Shown here in pieces: positions 35,650-49,800 of a stretch of DNA of 64,000 nucleotides; within the stretch, counting starts at the first letter, position 1; each line of letters opens with the position of its first letter. The position numbers and the translations under genes were made by a program. The DNA comes from Salminus brasiliensis (Eukaryota; Chordata; Actinopteri; Characiformes; Bryconidae): assembly GCF_030463535.1 (NCBI RefSeq), contig NC_132879.1, positions 31,294,133-31,358,132 on the forward strand, read 5' to 3'. The notes below the pieces were generated by a model that ran no database searches, was not told where the DNA came from, and worked only from the letters and a program-made list of their open reading frames with translations.

Positions 35650-36640
35650 TTAACAAATATCCTGTATTTCTGCATAAATTTGACCTGACATGTGATCAGA
35701 CTTCCATCACATGCCCCATGAAGTATGCAACATTAAACATCCTTGTTAGAAAATGTATGTATACCTACTTTCAGTACCTAATATGACCCCCTTGAGAACC
35801 GATAACTCCATCTCAACATTTTCTGTAACTTGTGATCAGTCCTACACAGTCTATTGATAGTGCACCATACTGGTGGGCTTCCCTGCATGAACGGCTCTTT
35901 TCCACATCAAGTCTTTCCACAACATTTGTACTGGTTTAAGGTCATAACTTTGACTTGGTCATTCCAAAATCTTGGCTTTTTTCGTATTGTGCTTTGGCTA
36001 CAAGACCCACTTACAAATAAGCTTTAGTTCAACGTGGGATACTCTGGCATGCTCCTGTAAAAATTTACTGCCACAGTCCAGAATTTAAAGGTTAATCAAA
36101 AATGGCAAGCTGCCCTGGACCTGAAGAAGGAAAGCAGCCTCAAACCACAATACTTCCACCCCCATGCTTAACAGTGGGATGAGGTTGTTATGCTGGAATA
36201 CAGTGTTTGCAATCTTGAGCAATCTTCAGTGGGGTTTATGTTTTGAAAAGTAGTAGCCAGCTTGGTGAACTCCAGTATCTTTTTAAAGGTTCTCAGGAAT
36301 GTCCATAGTTCAAGACATAGAAAACGTCCATAAGCCTTTGATAGTGAAAATCCAGGTTTATGCTCTGGAAATATGTGAGGCTCTGATAAAGTCACGATTA
36401 AATAAAACGCCAGATTAAAACACCAAACCCATTTCAAGAAACTCACACATTGTTTGACAGATATTTAGTGTAGGTCATTTCTGCTCAATAATAAATGTTT
36501 GTCATGCTTTTGCAGCAGTTGTTAACTGATCTCTAGTTTTGGGGAATTAGACAAAGATCTGCTTACACTCCAGGTGAAATTGTATGCAGAAATGGAGAAA
36601 ATTGTAAAGGGTTCACACACTTTCTATTTTTTCTTTTTAT
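35650..36640 (-). mobile_element. Degraded Tc1-like transposon
   Basis: The ends carry related inverted sequences: TTTCTGCATAAATTTGACCT on the left and GTATGCAGAAATGGAGAAAA on the right. The interior follows the reverse complement of a fish Tc1-like transposase: CCTCAAACCACAATACTTCC and CCATGCTTAACAGTGGGATG correspond to the PTVKHGGGSIMVW block. Many stops and deletions make it non-functional. It fills most of the spacer between hdac10 and parvb. Confidence 0.75.
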
Positions 36641-36744
36641 ATGTTTATGTTTACATGTATTAGTCCTATGATGTCTTTTCACTTTGTGGCTGTCTAATCC
36701 ACACAGTACTAGGAAAGCATGGTGTTGTCTTACTCTTTAAGCTG

Positions 36745-36948
36745 TGGATGTCATCAGGATGTCAGCTAGTGGCTTCTCCAGACCTAGGCAGGGCTGTGGG
36801 TGGGGGCAGTAAAGCATCTCCGGAGGCTGGCCGTCGCCCCTTTTCCAATCACTCACGCGTCTACACGAGCTCATGCAGGCCTGTCCAGCCGGCCATTGTC
36901 TTCTCCTCTTTCTTCTTCACCGCTGAAGTGAGCTCAGCTCAGCCAGAG
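36745..36948 (+). promoter_or_regulatory. Probable parvb promoter / 5' UTR
   Basis: A GC-richer segment directly upstream of the ATG, with a CCAAT box at 36845-36849 and GGGTGGGGGC at about 36798. No TATA box is seen. Confidence 0.4.
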
Positions 36949-37654
36949 ATGACCGCAAACCCGGCCAGGGCGAGAAAGGACGAAGGCTTTCTGGGAAAGC
37001 TGGGTGGGACGCTGTCTCGAAAGAAGAGGTCAAAGGAAGGTAAAACGGCTGAATGGTTGGTAAATGGAGCCTGAGAGAAGAGTGGAGTGTGTGTCGCGTT
37101 GTCTCCAAGCATCCCTGCCCTCGCGGCTGACATTACAGCCAGACACCTCGAAGCTGCTTTTAGTGTTCATAAACGTAGTGTGTGTGTGTGTGTGTGTGGT
37201 GTTGAAGCAGCCGGTCGTGATTGTGGCTCTTCCTCAGCATGGTAGAGCTACAGCTGGTGCTTTACTGAGTGTTCACTGAGAGGAGAGCAGGGAGCCGGGT
37301 TGTTGCTGGTGTTTGTGATTAGCCTGATTAGCGTTTGGCTCTATAGTGAATAATGGCTGCATCACATGTATAGCACTGCTGGGGAGCCGCTGGAGTCACA
37401 CAAACTGGCACCGGTGTTGATGAAATGAACAGAAATAGACATGGCTCTATGCCAGGAATGCGAGACTGTTTAGACAGAAGTTTACAATATTTCTATTTCT
37501 ATTTCTATTAAATTTTCTTAAATATCTCTGAGAGAGCTGCTGGAAGAGGACGCGCCTGTCTCTGTCAGTGGGATTAAATGAAGCTACATTTTTAATTCTG
37601 ATTTAGACATTTCATTCTCCGGTGGTCACCCTGTGTGTTATGTGAACAGCTGCA

Positions 37655-37696
<42 letters not shown>

Positions 37697-37794
37697 ACAT
37701 TCTCCTTTTGTCGCTCCCCCATAGGCTCTGTAACAGTAGTGTGAAGTCTGTGTAAGCACAGGTCACCCCGGTGTATAACGCCGTGTATAACGGC

Positions 37795-37828
<34 letters not shown>

Positions 37829-40800
37829 ATGTGTGTATGTGTGTGTTTTGCGACATTTTTATGTTACAACATTATTATTTGTGAAGCTTTTCAGTCTGTA
37901 AGTGTAAGTCGTTTAAGTGTACAAATATTTAAATAAATAATAATAAAATACATATATAGTCTAAAACTGTATATAAGTCTATAAGTATAGAAGTCTAAAA
38001 ACTATGAATAGATCGATAATATTATTATTATTATTATTATTATTATGTTCATGAATTGACTTCCATGGACTTTTCTGATGTACATACAGCAGGTTGAGCA
38101 GCAGATGGCACCAGCTCGCAGAGATTCGAGCGCTTCGACACATTGGCTCGTTTATTTCAAATGATGGTGATGATGAGTTGGTTCAGAGTTTCAGAAAGTC
38201 TTACTGCCATCACCACCCGGCGGACAGACACAGGGGCGTGTTCACACAGCCATGCGGAGAAGCAATCAGGGCTGGGTTTCCCAAAAGCATCAAAGATGTT
38301 ACAAAGGACAAAGATGATTCTTAACCAGTTGAGTGAGCGTCACTCTGAGCTCTCTCTCTATAGCTTAAGATCACCTGAACACCACCATGCTTTTGGGAAC
38401 CTGGGCCCAGAATGGAACTGAGAAAGTGATCGGAAGATGTGGCCGGTTTACCTAGTTTGAAGCGTCTAACCACACACTACCTAACTCAGTAGTGTCTAAA
38501 ATAGTCCACCTCCACTAGTATTATTCACATTCGTCTGTATGCTTAGTACAGTAGTATGTGTTTTGGGCAAAGATCTGTGGCTTTCTGGCACATAACGCGG
38601 TGAAACGGGTGACTTCTTGCGTTTGTTAGATGACAAATTCCTTGAGAGACTGCCAGGTCATTGACACATGGCTGAGATGAACTTACCAGGAGCCTGTTTG
38701 CAGAACCTTAGAGAACTAGATTACTTACTTGTCACTCCGGTGTTACCCTGAAGGGTACGTTTTTATTATATTTATTTACAGGACAAAACTGTACCAATTT
38801 CCTCTGCACTTTAAGACTCTAAAATCTAATACGAAATCTGAAATATTTATTTAATAAATTCAGAAAAGGGACAATAGATATCCTAAAAACAATCGGCTAT
38901 TGTTTAAAAACATCATGACTGTAGAAAAGTGTTCTCTAATGTACAAGTTGGCATCCTGGTCCTCTTAGATAAGCATGAAGGAAGTGTGTAACTATGAGTG
39001 TCAGTCAGTAACTGATAAATGCAAAATGCAAAAACACAAGTCATTGCCTTCCTATTACTTTCAGTTGTTCACTCCAAACAGTCAGTTAACTGCAGTGTCC
39101 TTTAAGGTACCAGTGACAAAAAGTAAGTGTACTACTTTTACTACTGCTTTACTACTCAAGTATGCTGGAGTTTTTTAATTATTAAATAGATTCGATCTGT
39201 CACTACTCAGGAAATGCAGGGAAATGCAGTTATCTTGGTAACTATTTTTTTTTTAAATAGCAGTTTTCTTAAAATCCACTATACTTATGTTGCTTATAGT
39301 TCATCCCAAAGAGAAGTCTTTGCTCAGAATGGGTTTTTGCTATAGGTTTAAAATGCTGCTTAATACAATGTGTTTATGATCAAACTAGCCAGTGAAACAC
39401 AGTAATACTGGGGAGTCCAGTCTTATCCACAAAGGGCCGTTGTGGAATCAGGTGTGCTCCTGCATGTTTGAAATGGTAAGACTGGACACCCCTGCAGTTA
39501 TAGGTAGTGGTTGGCAGTATGATTTTTCAGAATCTTATCATTTTCTCAGTATATTATGGGTGTCATCTGGACTCATGAATAAGAGTCAATATAGAGTAAA
39601 TATAGAGTGTTTGTAATCAGAAACCAGTGTGTAGCGATTGTTCATGGTCTATATAAAACCATTGCCTTTAAAGAACCCCTAATTAGCCACTTTTTAGGGT
39701 GTAACAAGATGGGCCCAAAATAGTAGATTACAGACTGCATCTATTTTCCATCCAAGCCTAAGCTAATAAGCATTGAACAGCTCAGCCTTTGACTAATATT
39801 TTTTGGTTGCCTTATTAGGCATATAAGTGAATGAAATGGCAAATGCTGATCCTGGGTCAGCACTTTGGCCACTGTTTGTTTGAATTACAGTCGTTATATT
39901 GATCTGTACTGATGGTAAGTAATGCTCTGCTCTGTGTAGGCCTGCGACAGTGTAGTTAGATGCAGCCACTTTCTTTTGACTGCAGTCATTGCTCAGCTGC
40001 ATTCTGCTAATGGACTTGAACATGAAGGGAGTTTTAGAAGATTATGCCTGCAGTGCGTTTTGGAGATTTATAGCACTTCAGTAAGAATTAGTCAGCGTAG
40101 TGTTACGCCTAGCGCAATATATTATGTCCTAAAAAGCATGAGATATTTCTCTTGTAAATAATCTCCTACAGTATAACTCTAATACACTCTCATAACTACA
40201 TCTACTACACATCCAAATCCAGTTTGTGGACACCCCATCTAATGAATGCATTCAGCTAATTTTACCTATTGCTGACACAGATGTGCAAAAGCGCACACAC
40301 ACAGATTGTCTAGTGCCTTGTAGAGAAGCACTGCAAAAAATCTTTTTAGCAGATAAACAAGAACCTATTGGTGCCAAGCATGGGCTAGAGAGTTATAAAG
40401 CCCCCAGCATTGAGCTGTGGAACTGTGCTCTCTGAAACCTTTGGGATGAGGTGGGATGGTAATTATCCAACATCCTGACCTAACTAATTATATTTTGGCT
40501 GCATGCAAACAAATCCTCACAGCAATGTAAAGAACAACTGCCAGACTCACATTGGAATAGTGAAAATGTTAAAAATGGAGATACAAGGTTTATAGTTGAT
40601 AGGACAAAACAGTAGGTACTAAATAAAATAGGTCGTCAGTCTTAAAAACTGATTAGGGTTCAAGGGGTTCCTCTTGATCTGCTCATTCCTTGGGATCTGT
40701 GCTGTTTATCTGCTCACTTAGGATGATTTATCTCACTGAAAAAACTCTTAATCATCACATTCGTGGATTTGCTTCCTTACGTTATTAACGGCCAACGACA

Positions 40801-43800
40801 CTAGCCATATAAACGCCCACTTGTTTGAATATCATGCTGCCCCTTTTCATGCACATGCTAAGATCAAACTGATTGATATGACTGAATTGATACTCTTACT
40901 GAATATTACTGAAATGAATTATAACTCTACCTGTGCACAGGCTATCCTCTGTGAGCGCGTTGCAGTGTTCTTCAGGCTTCTTGCTTATTTTGGTCTGGTG
41001 TCTTCCTCTCCCCTCCTTCTCTCTCCTCTCGTTTCCCCTAGTGAAACAGGAGCAGTAAAGGGTGGGGGGTTGTGACATGGACAAAAATATCGTACACTGA
41101 AGCTGGATCCACTGCCTTAGCCTCACATAGCAACCCACCACATGCGCACTCACACCCACACATACACACCATCATACAGGCACCCATTCTCTCATCGCTT
41201 TTCTTGAAAGGACCTGCTGGATCCAGGACAGTTGTGTGTGACATGGCTGGGCTGCTGTGTGGGACTAAGAGAAAGAAGCAAGGTAGAGTTGTGGGGAAAG
41301 GAGTTGTTCATGGATTCAGATGTTGTGGTTGTGGTTTGTAGTCCTGCATGCGAACATTTCTGTTTCCGTCCACTTAAATATAGGCTTGGTACAGAAAAGC
41401 AGACTTCAGAGGGAATGCTTGATGTAGTTATTGATCTTCTGATCCATTAGCTGGACTGTGGGGATTGATATTGTACACCCTCTGCACAGAGGACACACGT
41501 TTACTGTCACCTCTCAGTTTTTTATTTATTATTTTAGGCTCGACAAACCATAATTGCCCGCTGTTGTCCGTTATGTTTCAAATCAGTTTCTGCCCAGTGC
41601 TCGAAGGTCCAGAGGTATTTATCTGTGACAATCGCTTAGGAAGGAAATAGCATAATTAGGATGACTGATTTGACTGTAATTATGAAGGAAATGCTGATTT
41701 GGTGCAAGATGCACACTACCTCTGTAGACTGTTTACTATAGAGCTGTGATTAGATCTGAAATGTGTGAGAACGATGAAGTAAGACAGCTGCTATATAGGC
41801 CTTAGCGAGCACTCTGACAAGTTGTAGCTGTGAGATTAAAATGAATTAACCTTAAGTTCTACTGCATGACCTCTCACCTGATGACCTAAAAGTCCCCTAC
41901 AAAAGTCCCCTGACTGAGCCGTAATAGCAGGTCAAGAATCAGGGACTGAATTCACAAAAGCGTCCAAAAAAATTGTTTAGATGTGCTTTTTTTACCTTAT
42001 ACATAAAAACAAGTTCAGGCCTAGATAAATATATATATATATTTTTTTTTCCTTAACTTTTCTCCTAAAAAAAAACCAACTGGTTTCCTTAAAATATGTC
42101 AGACATGTTAGTTAACGTGCGATAGCCTCACACTTGTCTTGTAATATAGACTGTAATATTTCAGAATGAAAACATTTAAAATAGTTGAATTACAGAGTTT
42201 TTAAAGTACTGTTGTCTACATAAGAAAAATAATGTTTTTCAGTTTTACACTACAGTTATCATATTTTTTCAGTAGGATTTTAGTTAGTTTTGCCAATTTA
42301 GCCACTTTATGTTTAACATGTTTAATTAATGTTTGCTGTCCTGCATGAAATGAATTGAAAAATGGAATGTTGTTTAGGATAAGCTAAAAAGCTAAAAATG
42401 TAAAAATGGCTAAATAAGATACAATAATGTCTTAAGAAAATCTTAAGAAAAATGGATGACTTTTTTAGGAGAATACTTTCTTTTCAAGAATTGCATTTAA
42501 GAAAAAAGAAGCCTCATTCACCAACGGTTTTTAAGAAGGACTTTTTAAAAACCCACTTATACACTTATACATTCAGATGTGTTTTTTTATTTGTTCAATT
42601 TAGGAGGACAATATATGATCCATTATTTAATTTGCAGAGCTGTGAACAATTGTGCAGTTTAAAATCTGACGTCTGTGAAGTGAAGTTTTTTTTTTTTCCA
42701 AGGAAAGCTTTTGTAAATCCAGACCCAGCTCCTATGAATACTAATACCTGCTTCAGGATCCTAAAACAGCAGATTTTGGAAAACAATCTGTATATAAGTA
42801 TTGAAAATGGTGCTCTGATTAAAGACTGTGATTTATATTTGCTTAAGTTTTACTGCCTCTGATGTCACCGTCTCAGAGAGGGTGTGTGTGTGTGTGAGGG
42901 TGGGTTTGGGCGTAATAAGAGCAGCAGCATTCTCTGATGTGTATCTGATACGTCACTGACTCCACCTCTCCCATAAGAGGATCTGATGGTGGCAGCAGAT
43001 GAAATAGTTCCTGCTCACTGTGGCAGCCAGTGAGGAAATGAGTAATACGATTACATTCCTATTGCTGTAGATAGATGTCAGTGACCCCTACAATGAAACA
43101 GGAAGAGAGAAATATAGGTTACTGAGGGTGGGGTGTAGTGTGTAACTATTGGTTATTCTGACACACCCACACAAAGTTGCTGCTCTGATCCCACCATGTT
43201 CAATCTGGTAACTGATAATAATAGCTGGGGTCCTCTTCTATTACTGCCAAATGTAGCTTTTCAGCCACTGGGCCACTATAACTCACCCAACTGCTGATTA
43301 ATATGCAGGAGAGAAAGATGAAGCGTTTTCTGCTTCTCTTCCAATTTACCATAAAAAGCACACCTCACTGTGGGGTAGAGAAAAAGAGGGGTAGAAAAAA
43401 ATAAAGGTCTGCAAGAGCTTTTGTACCCATCTCATTTTCTGGTAAGCCAGCAAGTATAACCTCCATTAAATTAGTAGTCACTTAAACAAGTGACATTTTT
43501 AACTCCATAGTAGATGTTCCTTGCTAACACTAAATAAAGGACTTGACTTATAAAAAAGGCTAATGCTGTATTTTCAGGTACCCTGACACAGCTCAGTGAA
43601 CCAGTTTCTGTTAGCAGCAATTGATAACTCACACAGGATTCCAACACCATGCTAATAAAATGTCTGAAGTTATAGGAAGCTTATAGTGATAGGACAAACA
43701 CATTTACACAATATAAGACAACAGGCATTTTTGCTGTACTAAAAACATGAAAACTTAAGTTAGAATAATAATAATAATAATAATAATAAAAAGCATACTC

Positions 43801-46800
43801 CATATTGTAATCATATGAATCATTTGTTCCCCTTGATGCCCTTTTTTCTTTTTCTTTTTTTACAATCGGCTACTGATGATATCACCGTGAAGTGTGAAAA
43901 ACACTTTTTATACACTTATAATTAGCCCACTGTTCAGTGTCAAAAGGGTATTCCCATCTTTGTGCCTCATGATTCTGGGAAGGATCTGGACCCACCGCAA
44001 CTCTGACCAGGAGGAAGTGGATCAGACAATGAATGAATGAATTTCTGTTAACATTAATATTAACTTCATACTTTTTGTCACCAGAAAATACTAAAAATGA
44101 TAGAGTTGCTGTAAGGAAACCTAATAATAATAAACAATTATAATAATACAGGCATGAGATAAACTTAATTGGTTATCTCTGCTTGCCTAGTTAAATGACC
44201 ATCCCAGTTTAGAACACATCAGCTTGTGCTCTGTCCAATAGTGACTCAGCGGCTGAAAACTACCCAGATTAGAGTGTGGAAGAAAGAGACACAATAGCTT
44301 CAAGAGGTGGATCTGAGAAAGGTTTCATAAGTTCAGACGTGGTCTAATATAAGGGATCCTCTTTTCATTTGTAGCTACACACAGTCTGTGGTCTGTATAT
44401 TTACTAGAAATGTCTAATTTTGATATTCAAGTGTCAACCTGAAAGTAAAAATGACTGTTATTTTCACTGTGAATGTCCTGCATTTGGTGGTGCACATGCT
44501 TGTGTTTGACAAAAGCAATATAATGACTATTGAAACTAGAGCAACAGCTCTATTAAGTATCACACACATGACTTATTTCTTTAAATCCAATTATTTCGCT
44601 CTGACACACTGTCAGTAATACTGGCATATAGAACAGTTAACTGAGCGTTCAGTAACTCCATTTCCAATGTTGTCTTTGCTGTTTGTGTGTTTTCAGTGAG
44701 TGACCTTCATGAAGAGGGTAAGAATGCCATCAACGCTCCACTCCTCCCCTCCAGTGCAGACCTGCTCCCAGAGGACATGCTGCTAGGTAACGCACTCCTC
44801 CTTTCTCATCACTTAGACAGATTTGCTGCTCTTATAACGACAGAACCACTTTCACTTACATATGTATCCATACCATGGATTCTGAATTATTACATGATGA
44901 AATCTTTAGACCTCGTGTTCCTATCAATTCTGACTCTCTAAGCCTCTCTAGAACGGCACATTTCACATTAAACCACTCTTAATGACTTAATTTACATCTT
45001 AATCATTCAAATATTGTAGAACAATTGTATGAATCACTTCAAGAAGACTGAAAATGTTGTTTTTTTATCATTTAATTTACTTTTAGTTACGTTCACGCAG
45101 TTACGTTGGCATATAACTTCTAAACTCTAAAAGTGGCTTACATTGTGTTTGGTTTTTAAAGAAATCTTTGGGAACTTATTTCTGGTGGGCAGCAGCTGGT
45201 TGACAGAGAGCAAGAACTACACCCAGTGTTCCTCAGAATCACCTCTGAGTCACAATACTGTGAAAAGATCTGAGCTTAAGCACTGACTCATGAGCAAATC
45301 TTATTTTTGGGTCGGAAAGGGATGGAAGTTGTATTTTTATGTGTGAGAAAGCATGTACTTATAAGTACATATAGATGTGGGGGTTTATGTGATAGTGTTT
45401 GTGTGTCCTCACTGCCTTTACAGAAGACAACGCAGAGAGGAGTATGCTGGATCCCACCTCTAGAGAGGATCCCAAATTTAAAGACCTGCAGAAGGTATGT
45501 TTGTGGTTACTTTAAGATATTTTCAGTTCATTTAAGCCTCTAATGTCTTTAAAAACGCTGCTAAATGCCATTCTGATGCTTTTTTATGAGCCCAATTGTG
45601 ATAAAGCTACTTCTTAAATATTCTTGTCCTGTACCCAGGTTCTAATCGACTGGATCAACAATGAGCTGGAGGAAGAGAGGATCATTGTTAAAGATCTAGA
45701 GGAGGATCTCTACGATGGGCAGGTGTTACAGAAACTTTTTGGTAAGAGAATTTATTGAGAGAAGGTGTGAGAGGGATTTGCACAAATAAGCTAAAATGTT
45801 AAGATCACCTACCTAATATGCTGAAGGACACCAAAACAATGCACTGCCCTATGAAGGTGCCTTGTGGTATCTGGGACCAAGACATTAGCATAATTCTTTA
45901 ACTACTGTCTGTTGTGAGATGGATCCACTGCAGATCTGACGTGGATCCACTGGTAAATGGCACATGTATACCCAGTCATCCAAATGGCTTAAAAAAAGTC
46001 CAGGGGACCGTTTAACATTGCTCCAAGGTGCAGTAGACACTTTTAACTGGGGACAAGGATCAGTATGGGCATTCTTACCAGTCTTCAGCTATGAAGTCCC
46101 AGACACAACAAAGGATGTTGTTTATCCCTCCTCACACTGTCATTAAGTATGCACCACTTCTGACTGTAAGCCTCTACAAGTTCTCCAATCCAGTTGTCTG
46201 GCAATAACAATAGGCTCTTTTTAAAATTCACACCTGACCATTTCTCCTGCATCCAGCACATTGACTACAACACCCAAATGTTTAGTTATTACCCAACATA
46301 CATCATAGACCATGACATGCGTAACTATTCAAATATAATCTAATGTATTTGCTTAATCTCTAAATGTTTCTAATGGATTGGCTTATTGAGGTATGTCTTA
46401 CATTCTGATACAATTCAAAATCAGCTGAAATGGATAGAGACCTCATTCAGTTGATTAGGGTAAACTGGTAAAGTGAATAATGGTGTGCAGTTTTGCTGTG
46501 AAATGGATTTTACCATATTGTGTATGCCATAATAACAGCCCAATACTCTATAATACAAAGGTATTTGGTCTTTAAACAGCTTCAATATTCATATAAACTT
46601 AAAAATAAAATAATATGCATTTTAAACATTTAGATGCATAGTTAATTACTGTGGTGAGAAGGCTGTGATAATAGTAGTAATAATAATAATAACAACAATA
46701 ACACATTTCATATATTTTATTTGACTAACATCCACCAATAGAATGTATTTAAATGTATGTTTCCTTTATATTTCAGTGCAATATTACAGTAGTCCTTAAT

Positions 46801-49800
46801 AAGAATGTGACTTTTTTTGTGACAGAGAAGCTGTCAGGCCGTAAGCTGAATGTAGCAGAGGTGACCCAGTCTGAGATCGGTCAGAAACAGAAGCTACAGA
46901 CTGTACTGGAGGCAGTGAACGAACTGCTCAGGCCTCAGGGCTGGACAATAGAATGGGGAGTTGACTGTGAGTATGAAGTGTCACTTCTACCATGTTTAGG
47001 CAGATCACTGCAGGGCTAGCTGACTCATCCTGGTCTCTCTCCCTTCAGCAATCCACTCTAAAAACCTGGTGGCTATCGTGTTTCTGCTGGTGGCTCTGGC
47101 CGTGCACTTCATGGCCCCCATCAGGCTACCTGAGCATGTTTCCGTGCAGGTGGTGGTAGTCAAGGTGTGTATATGTGTGTGTAATGCACAGATAATAGGC
47201 TCATTCTGCAGTAAAAATCTCTATATCTCTGATGTTCTTCTTTTTCTACAGAAAAGAGAAGGAATCTTGCAGACATCCCACGTAACCAAAGAACTCACAA
47301 CCACTACAGAGTAGGTTTGGTGTTTGATAAATTTTAACACCATCTACTGGTCAGTATAGATTCTGCATTTAACAATTGTATTTCCATCCCTCTTCTTTTG
47401 CAGGATGATGATGGGAAGATTTGGTAAGTAGATCATGTGGTAGTGACTTAAAGTGTGCTGGTACTTCCCTTATTTGCATGTTGACCACCCTCCCCCATCA
47501 TGATTTTTTTCTCCCCTCCCAGATATTCTGATTGGTTCTGCCTCTGAGTTTGACTTGTTGTTGTCCCGCCCCTAGCTAATATATATATTCTGATTGGTTC
47601 TGCCTCTGAGTTTGACTTGTTGTTGTCCCGCCCCTAGCTAATATAGATTTTCTGATTGGTTCTGCCTCTGAGTTTGACTTGCTATTGTCCCGCCCCTAGC
47701 TAATATAGATTTTCTGATTGGTTTTACCTCTGAGTTTGAGTCTCTGTTGTCCTGCCCCTAGCTAATATAGCGATTCTGATTGGTTTTGCGTCTGAGATTA
47801 ACTCTTTGTTGTCCTGGCCCCACTAAAATAGAGATTCTGATTGGTTCTGCATCTGAGTTTGACTCTCTGTTGTCCCGCCCTAGCTAAAATAGATTTTCTG
47901 AAAGTTTGACTTTCTGTCCCACCTGATATAGATGCATGTACATGTAGACCAGTCCTTCATTAAAGTGAACCCAGTGAGCTGCTGGTGAAACTGAACACAT
48001 CCATATAGTGACACATCCATATAATTATATAATAATTATCAATTAAGGTTCCTAAATGGGAGCCATTTTTGGTTCCACAAGGCAACCATTCCTCTATGAC
48101 ATTACTTAAAGAACTCTTTATTGTAATTTGACTGTGACTTTGAGTGTGGTGTTGTACAGAAAGAAACCCACTACTGAAATAAAGGGTTTTCAGTACTGTA
48201 TGTGTAATATGTATTACAGTCAGAATATACAGCACATTTATATGTTTTTTTGTGCCTACAGAGAGGGATGCCTTTGACACCTTATTGGACCATGCGCCAG
48301 ACAAGCTCAGTGTGGTCAAGACGGTAACTCATACTCAAAAATGGGTAACATTACCATTCTATTGAATGTAAAATATCTTGTAATGTAATGTTGATATTTT
48401 GGTCTCTTTCAGTCTCTGATCACCTTTGTAAATAAACATCTGAACAAGCTGAATCTAGAAGTCACTGAGCTGGAGTCCCAGGTGCCACACTCTTTTTCTT
48501 TACTCAAATATGAGGTGTTTTTTTTATTATTATTATTACTGATAAAGTTTTCTAGCCTGCGTTGCTAAAAATCTGAGTGTGTCTTTGTAGTTTGCAGATG
48601 GTGTGTATTTGGTTCTGCTGATGGGTCTGTTGGAGGACTACTTTGTGCCACTGTATAACTTTTACCTGACGCCAGAGAGCTTTGAACAGAAGGTGAGTTA
48701 GCTTCTGGACATGTGTCTTGATGTCCAAATATATCCTATCTGTAATGCACAAAGATAGTCATCAACTGTCCACAACTGTAAAATGCATTCTGTCTTTTAG
48801 GTGCATAATGTAGCATTTGCTTTTGAGTTGATGCAAGATGGAGGATTAAAGAAACCCAAAGCTCGACCGGAAGGTAAATTAGAGGAATGATAAATTAAAG
48901 CAACATAAAGGTGTAGCTGTCAAATTGAATATGGACAAAACTTGGTATAGCTCATGAGTTATATAGGCTTTAGTAGTACATGGCTTGTAATGTGTAGTTT
49001 GCTCACTAGATGGCCTTATACTACAAATAACACACAGTGTTCTGAACATGTAGTGCATTTGTTCTCTTTTCTAATTTAATCCACAGTGTTAAGTGACTGT
49101 CACAACTCCTTTGCCTGAAAATTATTGGCTTCACAGTTGGTGTGGCTGTTGGTGTAGCCTTGTAGGATAATCTGAATACTTTGTTTCATGGGGATTAGGG
49201 TGAGAGGAACTTGCTTAGCAGATCTATACTTATATTCAGTTTTTAATAAATCTGGTTACTTCATTCAGTAATAACTTATACAGTGTAGACTGACATATTA
49301 GTGTTTATTAGCTATTTTCCGGTTAATAGATAGATAGATAGATAGATAGATAAATCACTTTATTTATCCCATGGGGAAAGTCAGTTTTTACAGCAGCAAA
49401 ATCAAACAAGAGAGCAGCATAATAAAGGCACTTCAAATAGTAGTAAGAAGTGGCAAATAGGAAACAGTAAACCTGACTATAAATACAGCTATATTTCTAA
49501 ATACAGCTATAATATACATAATATAACCCAATTATATAAATAAGAAGTACTAGAAAAGTGATTGCAGTGCAGTAATTACATTAATATAATGTAATATACA
49601 GAATAAATTATGTGTAATGTAACAGTGCAGTAACTACATTAATATAATGTAGTGATGTAAGGCATCCTGGGGTATCAGTCCAGTATCCTGGGGTATCAGT
49701 ACAGTATAAGTGATAATTAAGTTAAGTTATCTGCCTCAAGATTAGTTGTCATTACATTACAATAGAAAGCTTGGATATACATTAATAAAACTTTCTTTAT

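Larger units (their letters stand above)
41284..44696. other. Rest of parvb intron 1
   Basis: Contains AT-rich stretches, sequence at 42425-42560 resembling the TGGGCCT-type MITE end (GAAGCCTCATTCACCAACGG), an (AAT)n microsatellite and a retroposon tail near 43930. The 136-codon open frame at 42452-42862 is AT-rich, starts inside the repeat-like stretch and has no recognisable similarity. Confidence 0.45.

Noticed and set aside
42452-42862. 136-codon open frame in parvb intron 1
   Set aside because: AT-rich, Phe/Leu/Lys-rich composition, begins in MITE-like sequence, no recognisable domain, and no splice sites in a phase that would join parvb.
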